In this document: in pieces, positions 12,989 through 13,112 of the stretch
Layout: the number at the start of each line of letters is the position of its first letter
How positions within the stretch are numbered: position 1 is the stretch's first letter
DNA from: JBKBXU01 sp046313675
GTDB taxonomy: Bacteria > Bacteroidota > Bacteroidia > Cytophagales > Cytophagaceae
NCBI GenBank assembly: GCA_046313675.1
Contig: JBKBXU010000111.1
Location: 1 to 13,112 of the forward strand
Reading direction: 5' to 3'
DNA length: 13,112 bases
The notes under the pieces: model-generated
What the model saw: the letters and a program-made list of their open reading frames with translations, nothing else
What the model was told of the DNA's origin: nothing
The model's database searches: none
Position numbers and translations under genes: made by a program

Positions 12989-13112
12989 TTATAACAAAAT
13001 GCGTATCTGTAACATTACCACAAGGATTAATACCAATGAGTGCAAACGGCTGCGACCATGGTTCTTTCAAATACATTTGTACCGAAATATCGCCTGTTAA
13101 ATTTATAGCAAA
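12984..13112 (-). CDS. C-terminal end of an unidentified protein (partial, runs off the window)
   Basis: The minus strand is open from the window edge to a TGA at 12984-12986, giving 42 codons. The residues have a normal protein look, with DISVQMYLKEPWSQP followed by a FALIGINPCGNV stretch, of mixed strand character with one cysteine. The other minus frames contain several stops or give an unlikely composition, and the location after a terminator in convergent orientation fits a real gene end. I cannot name the family from this fragment. Confidence 0.55.
   Translation of the reverse strand, partial: FAINLTGDISVQMYLKEPWSQPFALIGINPCGNVTDTHFVIK

Noticed and set aside
12911..13112. Second minus-strand open frame at the right edge ending at 13027
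   Set aside because: Its composition (Cys, Trp, His and Arg rich, no pattern) is less protein-like than the frame ending at 12984, and both cannot be coding.
1..13112. CRISPR arrays, tRNA or rRNA genes, insertion sequences, phage attachment sites
   Set aside because: No spaced direct repeats, cloverleaf-like segments, transposase motifs or integrase genes were found in a reading of both strands.

Overview
The window looks like chromosomal DNA from a member of the Bacteroidota, most likely a Cytophagales-type marine or soil bacterium. This is inferred from the AT-rich intergenic spacers, several promoters of the Bacteroidota type (TTTG, about 20 bases, TAnnTTTG), the general absence of Shine-Dalgarno sites, and the protein families present (tandem-lipoyl OdhB, TMEM220-like protein, single-domain receiver, a small conserved Bacteroidota-like hypothetical protein, several lipoproteins). 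No phage, IS element, CRISPR array, tRNA or rRNA is visible.

Layout. Positions 48-3003 hold the end of a 2-oxoglutarate dehydrogenase operon: odhB (E2, with two lipoyl domains) and lpdA (E3), closed by a strong terminator. The E1 gene is presumably upstream of the window. Positions 3118-4896 are a GT39/ArnT-like membrane glycosyltransferase followed closely by a small helical hypothetical protein. Their terminator overlaps the stop codon and faces a convergent small hypothetical gene (4914-5210, minus). A 215-base spacer then carries two terminator-like hairpins oriented for minus-strand transcription. Next is an MscS-family mechanosensitive channel (5426-6358, minus), divergent from a TIR-like protein (6510-7229, plus). 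Their shared 151-base spacer contains an 18-bp perfect palindrome beside a predicted promoter.

Positions 7317-8299 hold a TMEM220-family small membrane protein and a single-domain response regulator with a GTG start and a near-perfect Bacteroidota promoter. Positions 8352-10724 encode a class A penicillin-binding protein (glycosyltransferase plus transpeptidase). Positions 10815-11513 encode an FKBP-type prolyl isomerase lipoprotein with its own terminator. Positions 11683-12132 hold two tandem paralogous small lipoproteins of identical mature length (52 residues), both ending in APGGY; the first has a strong Shine-Dalgarno site, unusual for this phylum. Positions 12282-12875 encode a larger unknown lipoprotein with a terminator. 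The right edge contains the C-terminal end of an unidentified minus-strand gene (12984-13112).

Functionally the window is mostly housekeeping: the TCA cycle, and cell envelope building and protection (PBP1A, FKBP, GT39, MscS, lipoproteins). The least ordinary parts are the orphan TIR-like protein opposite an MscS channel, whose expected catalytic glutamate I cannot place, and the pair of tiny PGGY-ending lipoproteins. I do not see a complete known defence system: there is no cyclase, nuclease or helicase partner. Any such role is a hypothesis.
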